NCBI GenBank assembly: GCA_001899255.1
Contig: MKVX01000020.1
Location: 124,001-188,000 of the forward strand
Length of the DNA: 64,000 nt
Direction of reading: 5' to 3'
DNA from: Rhizobiales bacterium 62-47
GTDB lineage: Bacteria > Pseudomonadota > Alphaproteobacteria > Rhizobiales > Xanthobacteraceae
The notes beneath the pieces were generated by a model. The model was not told the DNA's origin. It worked only from the letters and a program-made list of their open reading frames with translations, and made no database searches. This document shows, one piece after another, positions 8,384 through 16,108 of this stretch; position 1 is the first letter of the stretch, and each line of letters begins with the position of its first letter. Made by a program: the position numbers and the translations under genes.

Positions 8384-8569
8384 GAGTGACCCGCCCGATC
8401 GCTTCCGGCCCGCTCCCGTCCACGTGACCTCGGGGATAAACACGGAACTGCCTCACGCTCAACCTGACCCATCCCGTGTCGCATTACGAGAATCGCCGCA
8501 CGTTTAACTTGCAATGTTCGTCAATTAGACGTACATTTAAGCTATAAAGCTGTTATCAGGTGAATTCTT

Positions 8570-8875
8570 ATGTCAAGCAATCAGGCCCGATCCCCCCGAA
8601 ACGTACCCGGCCGTGTCGAGCGGCTCGGGTTCCGGATTGATGAAGAGACCAAGGATCTCATCGAGCGCGCGGCTCATCTGTCGCAGCGCAAGGTGAGCGA
8701 CTTCTGTGTCACTGCGCTCGCCGATACCGCACGCCGGACGATCGCCGAACATGAGACGCTCGTGCTCTCGAACCGTGATCGCGAGGCTTTCTTCAACGCG
8801 CTGATGAACCCGCCCGAACCGAGCGAAAGACTCACGCGCGCGATCGCCGAGCACAGGCGTCGCATTGCTTCCTGA
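8570..8875 (+). CDS. DUF1778 antitoxin (TacA-like)
   Basis: 101 residues. The N-terminal ribbon-helix-helix (RLGFRIDEETKDLIERAAHL) binds operator DNA, and the C-terminal tail (DREAFFNALMNPPEPSERLTRA) is the segment that in this family wraps around and blocks the partner toxin. It ends two bases before the GNAT gene, the usual operon order. The family represses its own promoter; the A/T-rich stretch just upstream with AGCTATAAAGCT at about 8539-8550 is the likely control region. With the integrase upstream, the pair probably stabilises the element. Confidence 0.9.
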   Translation: MSSNQARSPRNVPGRVERLGFRIDEETKDLIERAAHLSQRKVSDFCVTALADTARRTIAEHETLVLSNRDREAFFNALMNPPEPSERLTRAIAEHRRRIAS

Positions 8876-8877
8876 AC

Positions 8878-9399
8878 ATGACGGACTCTCGATCGGACTT
8901 GAGAATCGAGCCGTTCTCCGCGGATCATGATCGCGATGGCTTTTCATGCGGCGTCGACAGCCTCGACCGGTATCTGCGGACGCAGGCGAGTCAGGACGTG
9001 CGGCGCAAGGCGAATGGTGTCTTCATCCTTGTGGAGTCCGAGGCGAACCGGACGGTGCTTGGTTATTACACGCTCTGCGCAACGGGCTTGCAACAGGGCG
9101 CCGTACCGGCCGCTGCCCGCAAATATGTGCCACGCTATCCGTTAGTGAGCGCCACGTTGATCGGGCGTCTTGCGGTTTCGGCCGCAAGGCAAGGAGAGCG
9201 TCTAGGAGGAATCCTTCTCGCCGACGCAGTGCAGCGAGCGTATGCGTCAGCCTCGACTGTTGGTTCGTCGATGCTCGTCGTTGACGCGATCAATGAGCGC
9301 GCCGCTGCCTTCTATGAGGGCAACGGCTTCGTGCGCCTGCCTGATTCCATGCGCCTGGTGCTACCCATGCACGTTATTGAGAAAATGCTGAAGGCTTGA
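8878..9399 (+). CDS. GNAT-family acetyltransferase toxin (TacT-like)
   Basis: 173 residues. The start IEPFSADHDRDGFSCGVDSLDRYLR and the LGYYTLCATG and LIGRLAVSAARQGERLGG segments match the TacT/AtaT class of GNAT toxins; the last contains the acetyl-CoA pyrophosphate loop. Members acetylate the amino group of charged tRNAs and stop translation. The antitoxin gene is directly upstream. The C-terminus (FYEGNGFVRLP) is complete, so the toxin looks intact. The tRNA target cannot be predicted from sequence. Confidence 0.9.
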   Translation: MTDSRSDLRIEPFSADHDRDGFSCGVDSLDRYLRTQASQDVRRKANGVFILVESEANRTVLGYYTLCATGLQQGAVPAAARKYVPRYPLVSATLIGRLAVSAARQGERLGGILLADAVQRAYASASTVGSSMLVVDAINERAAAFYEGNGFVRLPDSMRLVLPMHVIEKMLKA

Positions 9400-9473
9400 G
9401 AGCCGGGTTCGAAGCAACCACGTAGACGGTGTTTCGCCTTCTGAAATCCTGACTTCCGCATTTGTGGTTTTGC

Positions 9474-9592
9474 GGGGGAAAGCCTTCCCCCTGGTCGGCA
9501 CTGCGTTGCCGACACGCCCCCTTCTGCGGGGAGACCCTCGCAACGCCCCCCCTAAGAGTGAGAGTGCAGGCCGGGTGTGCCGTGACGGGTTG
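9474..9592 (+). repeat. Hairpin element joined to leader arm, intact copy
   Basis: The left part (9474-9549) contains two hairpins: GTCGGCA/TGCCGAC with a 6-base loop (9494-9513) and CCCCC/GGGG just after. It recurs at 10862-10944. The right part (9553-9592, beginning AAGAGTGAGAGTGCAGGCC) recurs at 14913-14953 as the start of the ardC leader. So this copy shows the arrangement before the second copy was split. The 270 bp from 9593 to 9862 hold no gene I can support. Confidence 0.75.
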
Positions 9593-9862
9593 ACGTGGAT
9601 ATTGACGCGGACCCGGCAATGCAAGCTGTGGAAGCCGGCACCACCTTCCTCGCCGAACTCAGGGCTCTAACCGCTAATGATTGAGACGCTCAACGAGAGA
9701 AACCACACCGACGGCTCTACCTCAGTCACTGAGCGAGTACTTTACTCACACCGAGGGACTTAGGTTGCTAGGCTGCTTTCTGAACCACAAATTCGATTCG
9801 TCAATCGTTAGAGCTAGGCGGACTCTTCCAGCCCAACTGTCAATGCAAGGCAACGGAACACA

Positions 9863-10636
9863 ATGGCAGAACCGACGGCTAAGACCATAAAGCGATTATT
9901 CGCTCTTTCCGGAAACACCTGCGCATTCCCAAGATGCACGCTGCCAATCATCGAAACCGCGGGTAACGTCACTGGCGAAATTTGTCATATCGCTGCTCGC
10001 AGCCCCGGAGGCCCTCGCTACGATCCTTCACAATCTGACAAAGGCCGGAACGATTTTGGCAACCTCCTCCTCTTGTGCAGACATCATCACAAAGTTGTCG
10101 ACGGGGAGCCGCAGATCTATACGGTTGATGTTCTGCAAGACATGAAGACCATTCACGAAAGCGCCGCCGGCCGAGCCGAGCAACCGGCAGATCTCATATT
10201 CGCAAAGCTTCTCTTGAACGACCTCGACCGGATCACGATCGGCCAGAACAGCGGCAATATCGCGATCAACAGTCCCGGCGCCATTCAAGCGCACCAAGTC
10301 CATGTGCGCACCACCCGTCGCTCTATCAGCATTAATGCACCACCCGGAACGATCGGTTCTGATCAGGAAACCACGCGCTATGTGCAATATCTAATCGACC
10401 GATACAATAAATTTGCCGGTGCAGACCGGATGCGCGCGTCGAAATTCAGCTATGGCGCGATATCCAAGAACATTGAGAGCAATTTCGGTGCCCCTTGGCG
10501 GCTACTACCAATTGAGAAGTTCAATGCAGTTTGCGAGTATCTGCAACAGCGGATTAATCGAACGGTCGTAGCCAAATCGAATGCCGCTAAGGGAATGCGC
10601 GCCTATTCCACCTATATGGAGTTCAACACGAGATAG
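9863..10636 (+). CDS. HNH endonuclease-domain protein
   Basis: 257 residues. The N-terminal 90 residues carry an HNH zinc/nuclease motif: CAFPRC, then GEICHIAARSPGG, then NDFGNLLLLCRHHHKVVD, giving the paired cysteines and the His-Asn-His set. The middle is linker-like (SISINAPPGTIG). The last 80 residues (SYGAISKNIESNFGAPWRLLP and FNAVCEYLQQRI) resemble the C-terminal domain of phage ORF6C/antirepressor-type proteins, which suggests DNA or partner recognition; this is a tentative match. It stands alone between two copies of the hairpin element, typical of a defence or mobility gene in a cargo hotspot. Target unknown. Confidence 0.75.
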   Translation: MAEPTAKTIKRLFALSGNTCAFPRCTLPIIETAGNVTGEICHIAARSPGGPRYDPSQSDKGRNDFGNLLLLCRHHHKVVDGEPQIYTVDVLQDMKTIHESAAGRAEQPADLIFAKLLLNDLDRITIGQNSGNIAINSPGAIQAHQVHVRTTRRSISINAPPGTIGSDQETTRYVQYLIDRYNKFAGADRMRASKFSYGAISKNIESNFGAPWRLLPIEKFNAVCEYLQQRINRTVVAKSNAAKGMRAYSTYMEFNTR

Positions 10637-10861
10637 GCTCTCAAACATGATCTCCGGACACAAGAATCTACGGCTCAAGCTGCTGTTAACGGACCAGATT
10701 CGACAATGCTCGAGATCGATGACCATCGCGCGCCGGCGTGTCATCGACGCGGAGCTGTAATGCCTCTGCGCGCCTGTTACCCGCTGCCGAGATGGACATG
10801 AAGGTCGTGGAGGCCATCGTCGACGAGGAAATGCGCGGATACCGGCGTTCCTGACGAGTGT

Positions 10862-10944
10862 GGGAGGGGAAAAGTCTTCCCCCTGGTCGGCACTCTCGTT
10901 GCCGACACACCCCCTTCTGCGGGGACCCCCGCAACGTCCCCGAA
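10862..10944 (+). repeat. Hairpin element, left half of the split copy
   Basis: Closely repeats 9474-9549: the same GTCGGCA/TGCCGAC stem (10886-10906) with a changed 7-base loop, then the same CCCCCTTCTGCGGGG hairpin. Stems are kept while loops differ, as expected if structure matters. Homology to copy 1 stops at about 10944 and resumes at 14913, so the LysR-to-CMD cassette sits inside this copy. The rest of the 379-bp gap (10637-11015) has only short open frames, for example one of 20 codons ending at 10855, with no recognisable product. Confidence 0.75.
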
Positions 10945-11015
10945 GGGCAAGAGCGTCGGCAGAAACCAACTGACGGATCGAGCAGTGATACAGTGATACG
11001 CCTGCACGGTAAGCT

Positions 11016-11921
11016 TCAGTGGAGTGGAGCAATCTCACGGATGAGATCGATGAGCAGGCGCAATGCAGTGGGGACTTGGCGGCGACCGGAATAATAGGCG
11101 TGAAACCCGCTGCCCATCGACGCCCAGTCGCTTAGCACGACCTTCAAGCTGCCACGATCCAAATACGGCCGGAGCACCGGTTCCGCGCCGTAGATCATGC
11201 CGACGCCGCTGAGGCCAAAGCCGATCGCCGCATGGCTTTCATCCACCGTTAGCGGGCCAGGTGTGGCGACCGCGACGGCCTCTTGTCCGCGCTCAAATTC
11301 CCACTGATAGATCTGGTCATTACCCAAGCGGATGCGGACACAGCGATGCTTGTGCAGATCGTGTGGCGTAGTAGGCGTACCGAAGCGTTCGAGATAGACG
11401 GGCGACGCGGCGGCAACCCAACGGATGTCCGGCGACAGCCGCTGCGCGATCATGTCTTCCGGCACGGTGCCGCCATAGCGGATACCGGCGTCGAAACCGC
11501 TCGCGATGACATCGATCAGGCGGTTGCTCACACTGATGTCGACCTCGACCTCTGGATAGCGGTCGACAAAGATCGGCATGACAGGGTCGAGCAGAAGCGG
11601 GACCGCATCCTCCAGAATGTTGATCCTGACGCGGCCCATCGGCGCATCCCGGAACCTGTTGAGGTTCTCCGCCGCGTCGCCAACGATCTGCAATGGACCT
11701 TCGATTGACGCCCGAAGCTCCGCCCCGGCGGCAGTGAGCGTCACGTTCCTCGTGGTTCTGTTCAACAATCGAACACCGCGCCGCGCTTCGAGTGCGGTGA
11801 TGGCATGGCTCAGTGCCGAGGTCGTGACCCCCATTTCCAAGGCCGCGCGACGGAAATTGGAATGTCTGACGATAGCCAGGAAGTAGAGGAAATCGGCAAG
11901 ATCGGTCCGGCTTAGCTGCAT
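11016..11921 (-). CDS. LysR-family regulator of the oxidoreductase cassette
   Basis: 301 residues. The first 60 form the LysR helix-turn-helix (FLAIVRHSNFRRAALEMGVTT, SALSHAITALEARRGVRLLNRT), followed by the two-lobed effector domain (DAGIRYGGTVPEDMIAQRL). It is closest in style to the CrgA/DsdC-like branch that controls adjacent redox genes. It is divergent from the cupin gene with a 139-bp gap, the usual arrangement for LysR control of the neighbouring operon. The effector is unknown. Confidence 0.9.
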   Translation of the reverse strand: MQLSRTDLADFLYFLAIVRHSNFRRAALEMGVTTSALSHAITALEARRGVRLLNRTTRNVTLTAAGAELRASIEGPLQIVGDAAENLNRFRDAPMGRVRINILEDAVPLLLDPVMPIFVDRYPEVEVDISVSNRLIDVIASGFDAGIRYGGTVPEDMIAQRLSPDIRWVAAASPVYLERFGTPTTPHDLHKHRCVRIRLGNDQIYQWEFERGQEAVAVATPGPLTVDESHAAIGFGLSGVGMIYGAEPVLRPYLDRGSLKVVLSDWASMGSGFHAYYSGRRQVPTALRLLIDLIREIAPLH

Positions 11922-12060
11922 TGCATCACACTAACACGCTGTTGATCTGTGTTCATCAGTTCATTGCTTGCGAGGGCGCTAATCCGGATCGGCCCGACCG
12001 ACTAAATGATGGCCATGCTCAATGCCTAGGGCGAGCGACTCGATTTGGAGCCCGGCCATC

Positions 12061-12549
12061 ATGATCAAGCTCGCAATTGTCCTTGCCGCTGTCGTGTCGG
12101 CCACAGGTGCCGCCGCGGCACAGGAAGGAATCACGACCATGGACATCACCCGTAAAGCCGACCTCAAGACGGTCGACGGCCCGCCCGAATATTTCACCGG
12201 CAAGGTCACTGTCACCGGCGCATTCCAGCGCCCCGATCCATCGCGCGTGAGTGGCGGGATCGTCCACTTCGAACCCGGCGCTCGCACTGCCTGGCACACG
12301 CATCCCGCTGGCCAGACGCTGATCGTGACCGAAGGGGTCGGCTGGACCCAGGTCGAGGGTGGACCGAAGCTGGAGTTCCACGCCGGCGACATCCTGTGGT
12401 GTCCCGCCGAGCACAAGCATTGGCATGGCGCCGCCCCACACGAGGGCATGACCCACATCGCCATACAGGACACGATCGACGGCAAGAACGTCGTCTGGAT
12501 GGAGAAGGTGACGGACGAGGAATATCTCGCGCCGCTGGGAAGCGAGTAG
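12061..12549 (+). CDS. Secreted cupin, similar to Mn-dependent hydroxynitrile lyases
   Basis: About 162 residues from MIKLAIVLAAVVSATG, a signal peptide ending near AAAAQ. The rest is a single cupin barrel with the metal ligands in TAWHTHPAGQTLIV and HKHWHGAAP. The order PEYFTGKVTV...FEPGARTAWHTHP...GDILWCP...HWHGAAP...WMEKVTDEEY matches the small cupins that include the bacterial hydroxynitrile lyases; many relatives are annotated only as cupin proteins. First gene of a five-gene operon with redox enzymes. The secreted location is unusual for the family. The true substrate is unknown. Confidence 0.82.
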   Translation: MIKLAIVLAAVVSATGAAAAQEGITTMDITRKADLKTVDGPPEYFTGKVTVTGAFQRPDPSRVSGGIVHFEPGARTAWHTHPAGQTLIVTEGVGWTQVEGGPKLEFHAGDILWCPAEHKHWHGAAPHEGMTHIAIQDTIDGKNVVWMEKVTDEEYLAPLGSE

Positions 12550-12552
12550 TCC

Positions 12553-12798
12553 GTGCCCCACGTCATCGTGAAGCTCTGGCCCGGCAAATCCGACGCGCAG
12601 AAGCGCGATTTGTCCGCGGCCATCGTCCGGGATGTCACCCGTATCCTGAATTACGGCGATGAAGCGGTGTCGGTCGGCTTCGAGGAGGTCCAGCCCGATG
12701 CGTGGACCGCCCAGGTCTACGAGACTGACATTCGGGGTCGATGGAGCACGCTCACCAAGAAGCCGGGGTACGGCCCCGGCCCGAAGGGTACAGATTGA
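12553..12798 (+). CDS. 4-oxalocrotonate tautomerase-family enzyme
   Basis: 81 residues with a GTG start three bases after the cupin gene. After removal of Met the N-terminus is Pro-His-Val-Ile-Val, giving the catalytic Pro1 of the tautomerase superfamily; the segment KSDAQKRDLSAAIVRDVTRIL is the family's main helix. These small enzymes oligomerise and catalyse keto-enol shifts. The C-terminus (LTKKPGYGPGPKGTD) is longer than in the classical 62-residue enzymes and like those fused or adjacent to cupin/AKR operons. Substrate unknown. Confidence 0.87.
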   Translation: MPHVIVKLWPGKSDAQKRDLSAAIVRDVTRILNYGDEAVSVGFEEVQPDAWTAQVYETDIRGRWSTLTKKPGYGPGPKGTD

Positions 12799-12809
12799 AG
12801 GTAAGCAGC

Positions 12810-13700
12810 ATGATACTGGAAGAGACATATACTCTCGCAAACGGGGTGAAGATCCCGAAACTGGGGCTAGGCACCTGGTGCATTCCCGACGCCGATACCG
12901 GACGTGTCGTACGCGAAGCCATCGAGATCGGCTATCGCCACATTGATACCGCCCAGGCGTATGAGAACGAGCACGGCGTGGGCGCGGGGCTTCGCGCGAG
13001 CGGCGTATCCCGCGACCAGATTTTCGTGACCACGAAGCTGGCAGCCGAGTGCAAGACCTTCGCTGCGGCAAGCGCCCGCATCGACAAGTCGCTCCGGGCG
13101 CTCGGGCTAGATCATATCGACCTGTTGCTGATTCACAGCCCGCAGCCCTGGGCAGAGTTTCGGGAAGGCGAGCATTTCTTCGAAGGCAATCTCGAAGCAT
13201 GGCGCGCGCTCGAAGAAGCCTACGCCGCCGGCAAGGTCCGCGCGATCGGCGTCTCGAATTTCGAGGCCGCGGACCTCGACAATTTGCTCGACAACGGCAA
13301 CGTCGCGCCGATGGTCAATCAGGTCCTGGCCCATGTCGGCAACACCCCGTTCGACCTGATCGACTATTCGCGATCGAAGGGGCTGTTGGTCGAAGCCTAC
13401 TCCCCTGTCGCCCATGGCGCCGCGCTCAGGAACGCCCAGCTCGGCGCGCTGGCGCAGCGCTATGGGGTCAGCATCGCGCAGTTCTGCATCCGCTATTGCC
13501 TCCAGCTCGGCCTGCTCCCGCTACCCAAGACGGCCAATGCGGCGCACATGCGCGACAATGCCGCCATCGGCTTCGTCATCTCCGATGCCGATATGGACAC
13601 CCTCAAGGGTTGGGAGAACAGCACCGACTACGGAGAGGCCGGTGCCTTCCCGGTGTTCGGCAAGAAGCGGCAGATCGCCGCCGCCGGTCGGGAGGGCTGA
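12810..13700 (+). CDS. Aldo/keto reductase
   Basis: 296 residues from MILEETYTLANGVKIP, preceded by GAAGG; an upstream start at 12741 would overlap the tautomerase gene. The family signatures are visible: GYRHIDTAQAYENEHGVG with catalytic Asp and Tyr, LLLIHSPQPW with the His, and VSNF and LPLPKTANAAHMRDN for NADPH binding. Such enzymes reduce aldehydes and ketones with NADPH in the cytosol. It is translationally close to the tautomerase and SDR genes and likely acts on the same carbonyl compounds. Confidence 0.92.
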   Translation: MILEETYTLANGVKIPKLGLGTWCIPDADTGRVVREAIEIGYRHIDTAQAYENEHGVGAGLRASGVSRDQIFVTTKLAAECKTFAAASARIDKSLRALGLDHIDLLLIHSPQPWAEFREGEHFFEGNLEAWRALEEAYAAGKVRAIGVSNFEAADLDNLLDNGNVAPMVNQVLAHVGNTPFDLIDYSRSKGLLVEAYSPVAHGAALRNAQLGALAQRYGVSIAQFCIRYCLQLGLLPLPKTANAAHMRDNAAIGFVISDADMDTLKGWENSTDYGEAGAFPVFGKKRQIAAAGREG

Positions 13701-13704
13701 CCTC

Positions 13705-14472
13705 ATGAACCCGGTCTATGTTTTCAAGGATCAGGTCGCGCTGGTCACCGGCGCGGCCAAGGGCATGGGGCTCGCGACCGCGCGCGCCTTCGCCGAGAAT
13801 GGCGCATCCGTGGTGCTGGCCGACATCGATGGCGATCTCGCCGCGCAGGAAGCGAAGCGGATCGCCGCCGCGGGCGGCGCCGCGATCGGCACGGCCTGCG
13901 ACGTCGCCGATGAAACGCAGGTGGCGGCTATGATCGACCTGGCGGTCGCCGAATATGGCCGGCTCGACATGGCGTTCAACAATGCCGGCATCCAGGTGCC
14001 CCCGTCCGACGCGGCGGACGAGCCGCTGGCGAATTTCGAGCGCGTCACCGCCGTCAACCAGCGCGGCGTGTGGGCCTGTATGAAGCATGAACTCAGAGTG
14101 ATGCGATCGCAGGGCTCGGGGGCGATCGTCAATTGCTCGTCGCTCGGGGGCTTGGTCGGATTGCCCGGACGCGCCGCCTATCACGGGACCAAACATGCCG
14201 TGATCGGGATGACCAAAAGCGCGGGCGTCGAATATGCGCCGCGCGGCATCCGCATCAATGCGATCTGTCCCGGCACGATCGACACGCCGATGGTGCAGGC
14301 GATGCTGGAGGGTCAATCGGATGCGATGGCCGAGATCATGAAGCAGCAGCCGATCGGTCGCCTCGGACGTTCCGAGGAAATCGCCGCGGCCGTGCTCTGG
14401 CTGTGCAGCCCGGCGGCCAGTTTCGTGATCGGCGCCGCGCTGCCGGTCGATGGCGGTTTCACAGCGCACTGA
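13705..14472 (+). CDS. Short-chain dehydrogenase/reductase
   Basis: 255 residues from MNPVYVFKDQVALVTG with GGGAGG upstream. The TGAAKGMG motif binds the cofactor, NNAG is at about residue 90, the catalytic Ser is in NCSSLGG and the Tyr-Lys pair in AYHGTKH, and PGTIDTPM follows. This is a complete classical SDR that oxidises alcohols or reduces ketones with NAD(P). The Asp in LADIDGD after the second strand suggests NAD(H). It overlaps the start of the next gene by one base. Confidence 0.92.
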   Translation: MNPVYVFKDQVALVTGAAKGMGLATARAFAENGASVVLADIDGDLAAQEAKRIAAAGGAAIGTACDVADETQVAAMIDLAVAEYGRLDMAFNNAGIQVPPSDAADEPLANFERVTAVNQRGVWACMKHELRVMRSQGSGAIVNCSSLGGLVGLPGRAAYHGTKHAVIGMTKSAGVEYAPRGIRINAICPGTIDTPMVQAMLEGQSDAMAEIMKQQPIGRLGRSEEIAAAVLWLCSPAASFVIGAALPVDGGFTAH

Positions 14473-14891
14473 TGACGTTTGCGCCACTCTTCACGCGCCG
14501 ATCCGCGATCTCGATGACCGTGGCGGCCGTCATGCCATGGCCCCTAACCGCAGGAGTAAAGACGATGCCTACTGAACCGACCAACGCGCGCAAGTCCTTT
14601 GGCGACATCGCGCCACACCTTGCCGAGATCACCGACAAGGTGCTGTTTGGCGACGTCTGGGAAAACCCCTCGCTGAAGCCGCGTGACCGCAGCCTCGTGA
14701 CGATCACCTGCCTGATCGCGATGTACCGGATCAACGAGATGCCGTTTCACATCAAGAAGGCGCTCGAGAATGGCGTGACCAAGGAAGAGATTATCGAGGC
14801 TGTCACGCAGATCGCATTCTACGCCGGATGGCCACCCGCGATGACGGCGCTGCCTATCCTCAAGAAGGTGTTTGAGGAAGCTGGCCTCTGA
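14472..14891 (+). CDS. Carboxymuconolactone decarboxylase-family protein
   Basis: 139 residues starting in the TGATG overlap with the SDR gene. The last 100 residues are a CMD/AhpD-like all-helical domain (LKPRDRSLVTITCLIAM, then EMPFHIKKALENGVTKEEI and TQIAFYAGWPPAM). The AhpD Cys-x-x-Cys pair is absent, so it is not a peroxidase partner. The first 30 residues (LFTRRSAISMTVAAVMPWPL) look like a twin-arginine or Sec signal, so like the cupin it may be exported; an internal ATG at 14565 would give a cytoplasmic form. Last gene of the cassette. Confidence 0.86.
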   Translation: MTFAPLFTRRSAISMTVAAVMPWPLTAGVKTMPTEPTNARKSFGDIAPHLAEITDKVLFGDVWENPSLKPRDRSLVTITCLIAMYRINEMPFHIKKALENGVTKEEIIEAVTQIAFYAGWPPAMTALPILKKVFEEAGL

Positions 14892-14912
14892 ATACCGACC
14901 ACATCGTCCCGG

Positions 14913-14996
14913 TTAGAGTGAGAGTGCAGGCCGGGTTTGCCGTGACGGGTTGAGGGCTGGAGAACAGGTCTCCGGCGCCTGTCGCGGAGAACCGCG
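14913..14996 (+). promoter_or_regulatory. Structured leader of ardC (leader copy 1)
   Basis: The 84 bases before ardC begin TTAGAGTGAGAGTG and align closely with the leader at 16022-16108. TGACGGG (14943-14949) can pair with CCTGTCG (14978-14984) using two G-U pairs, the same stem that is a perfect match in the second leader. A small inner hairpin GGAGA/TCTCC sits in the loop. Its first 40 bases are also found at 9553-9592. Probably a cis-acting RNA or a protein-binding leader common to ICE maintenance genes. Confidence 0.6.
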
Positions 14997-15959
14997 ATGT
15001 CCAGACATGATCGCACCCCACGCGCCGGCGCGAACCGGGCGAACCTTTACGACGAAATCACCGCCAAGGTCATCGCCGAGCTGGAGGCCGGCCGCTTCCC
15101 CTGGGTTCAGCCATGGGGCTCGTCCACGGCAAAAGCCCCGCTCGGCCTCCCGAAGAATGCCGCGACTTGTCGCACCTACAGCGGTATCAACATTCTGATC
15201 CTCTGGGGCGCCGTCATCGAGCACGGCTTTCCCGGCCAGGGCTGGCTCACCTTCCGCCAAGCCCTTTCTCTTGGCGGCAATGTCCGCAAGGGCGAGCGCG
15301 GCACCACTGTCGTCTATGCCGATCGCTTCGTGCCCGAGGGCGAGAAGCAGCGCGCTCGCGAAACCGGCGAGGAAGCGCAATCGATCCCCTTCCTGAAGCG
15401 CTTCACCGTCTTCAACGCGGCGCAATGCGAGGGCCTGCCCGACGAAATCGCCGTCGCTGCGCCGCCGACGCCGCAAGGCTTGATCGAGCCGAAGGTCGAA
15501 GCGCTCATCAAAGCAACGGGCATCGACTTCCGCATCGGCGGCAACCGCGCCTTCTATATCCCGGCGCACGACTATGTGCAGGTTCCTCCGCCGCAAGCCT
15601 ATTTCGAACCGATCAACTGGCATCGCACGGCACTGCATGAGATCGGGCACGCCAGCGGCCATCACAGCCGGCTGAATCGCGATCTCTCCGGCTCCTTCGG
15701 CACGAGGAAATATGCCTTCGAGGAATTGGTTGCCGAGATGTCGAGCGCTTTCGCCTGCGCCTCGCTCGGCACCGTGCCGACGGTGCGCCACGCGGATTAC
15801 ATTGGCTCCTGGCTCGAAACCCTGCGCGAGGATTCCCGCGCCGTCGTCCGCACCGCCAGCCAGGCCAGCAAGGCGGCCGACTGGATCTTGTCCTTCCTGC
15901 CGGAAGACAATTCCGTTGCGGTCGCTGCCGAATCCTCGATGGACAGGAACGCGGCATGA
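14997..15959 (+). CDS. ardC: ArdC-family antirestriction / ssDNA-binding metallopeptidase-like protein
   Basis: 320 residues. The N-terminal domain (NLYDEITAKVIAELEAGRFPWVQPW to ERGTTVVYADRF) is the ArdC single-stranded-DNA-binding domain. The C-terminal domain has the zincin motif HEIGHASGH with a downstream glutamate in FEELVAEMSSA. ArdC proteins enter or act early in the recipient and protect incoming single-stranded DNA from restriction. The full motif suggests an active metal site. It opens the conserved part of the element, directly downstream of the cargo hotspot. Confidence 0.93.
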   Translation: MSRHDRTPRAGANRANLYDEITAKVIAELEAGRFPWVQPWGSSTAKAPLGLPKNAATCRTYSGINILILWGAVIEHGFPGQGWLTFRQALSLGGNVRKGERGTTVVYADRFVPEGEKQRARETGEEAQSIPFLKRFTVFNAAQCEGLPDEIAVAAPPTPQGLIEPKVEALIKATGIDFRIGGNRAFYIPAHDYVQVPPPQAYFEPINWHRTALHEIGHASGHHSRLNRDLSGSFGTRKYAFEELVAEMSSAFACASLGTVPTVRHADYIGSWLETLREDSRAVVRTASQASKAADWILSFLPEDNSVAVAAESSMDRNAA

Positions 15960-16021
15960 TCCTCCTCTCCACCGATACGCAATGATCGCACGGCGCCAAC
16001 CTAACGCGCGCGTTCCGCGGC

Positions 16022-16108
16022 TTAGAGGAAGAGAGGGGATGGGTTTTCGCTGACGGGTTGATAGGTCGAGAGAGAGGCTCCCGGCTGCCCGTCACGGAGT
16101 AACCCACC
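16022..16108 (+). promoter_or_regulatory. Structured leader of the ParB-like gene (leader copy 2)
   Basis: Starts TTAGAGGAAGAGAGG and aligns along its whole length with the ardC leader. TGACGGG (16051-16057) and CCCGTCA (16088-16094) form a perfect 7-bp stem enclosing a GAGAGAGAGGCTC stretch. GGAG follows 10 bases before the ATG, so the stem ends just upstream of the ribosome site. Confidence 0.6.

Noticed and set aside
9474..14953. A CRISPR array or insertion sequence suggested by the repeats
   Set aside because: There are only two copies, they are kilobases apart, and there are no spacers, cas genes, terminal inverted repeats or transposase.
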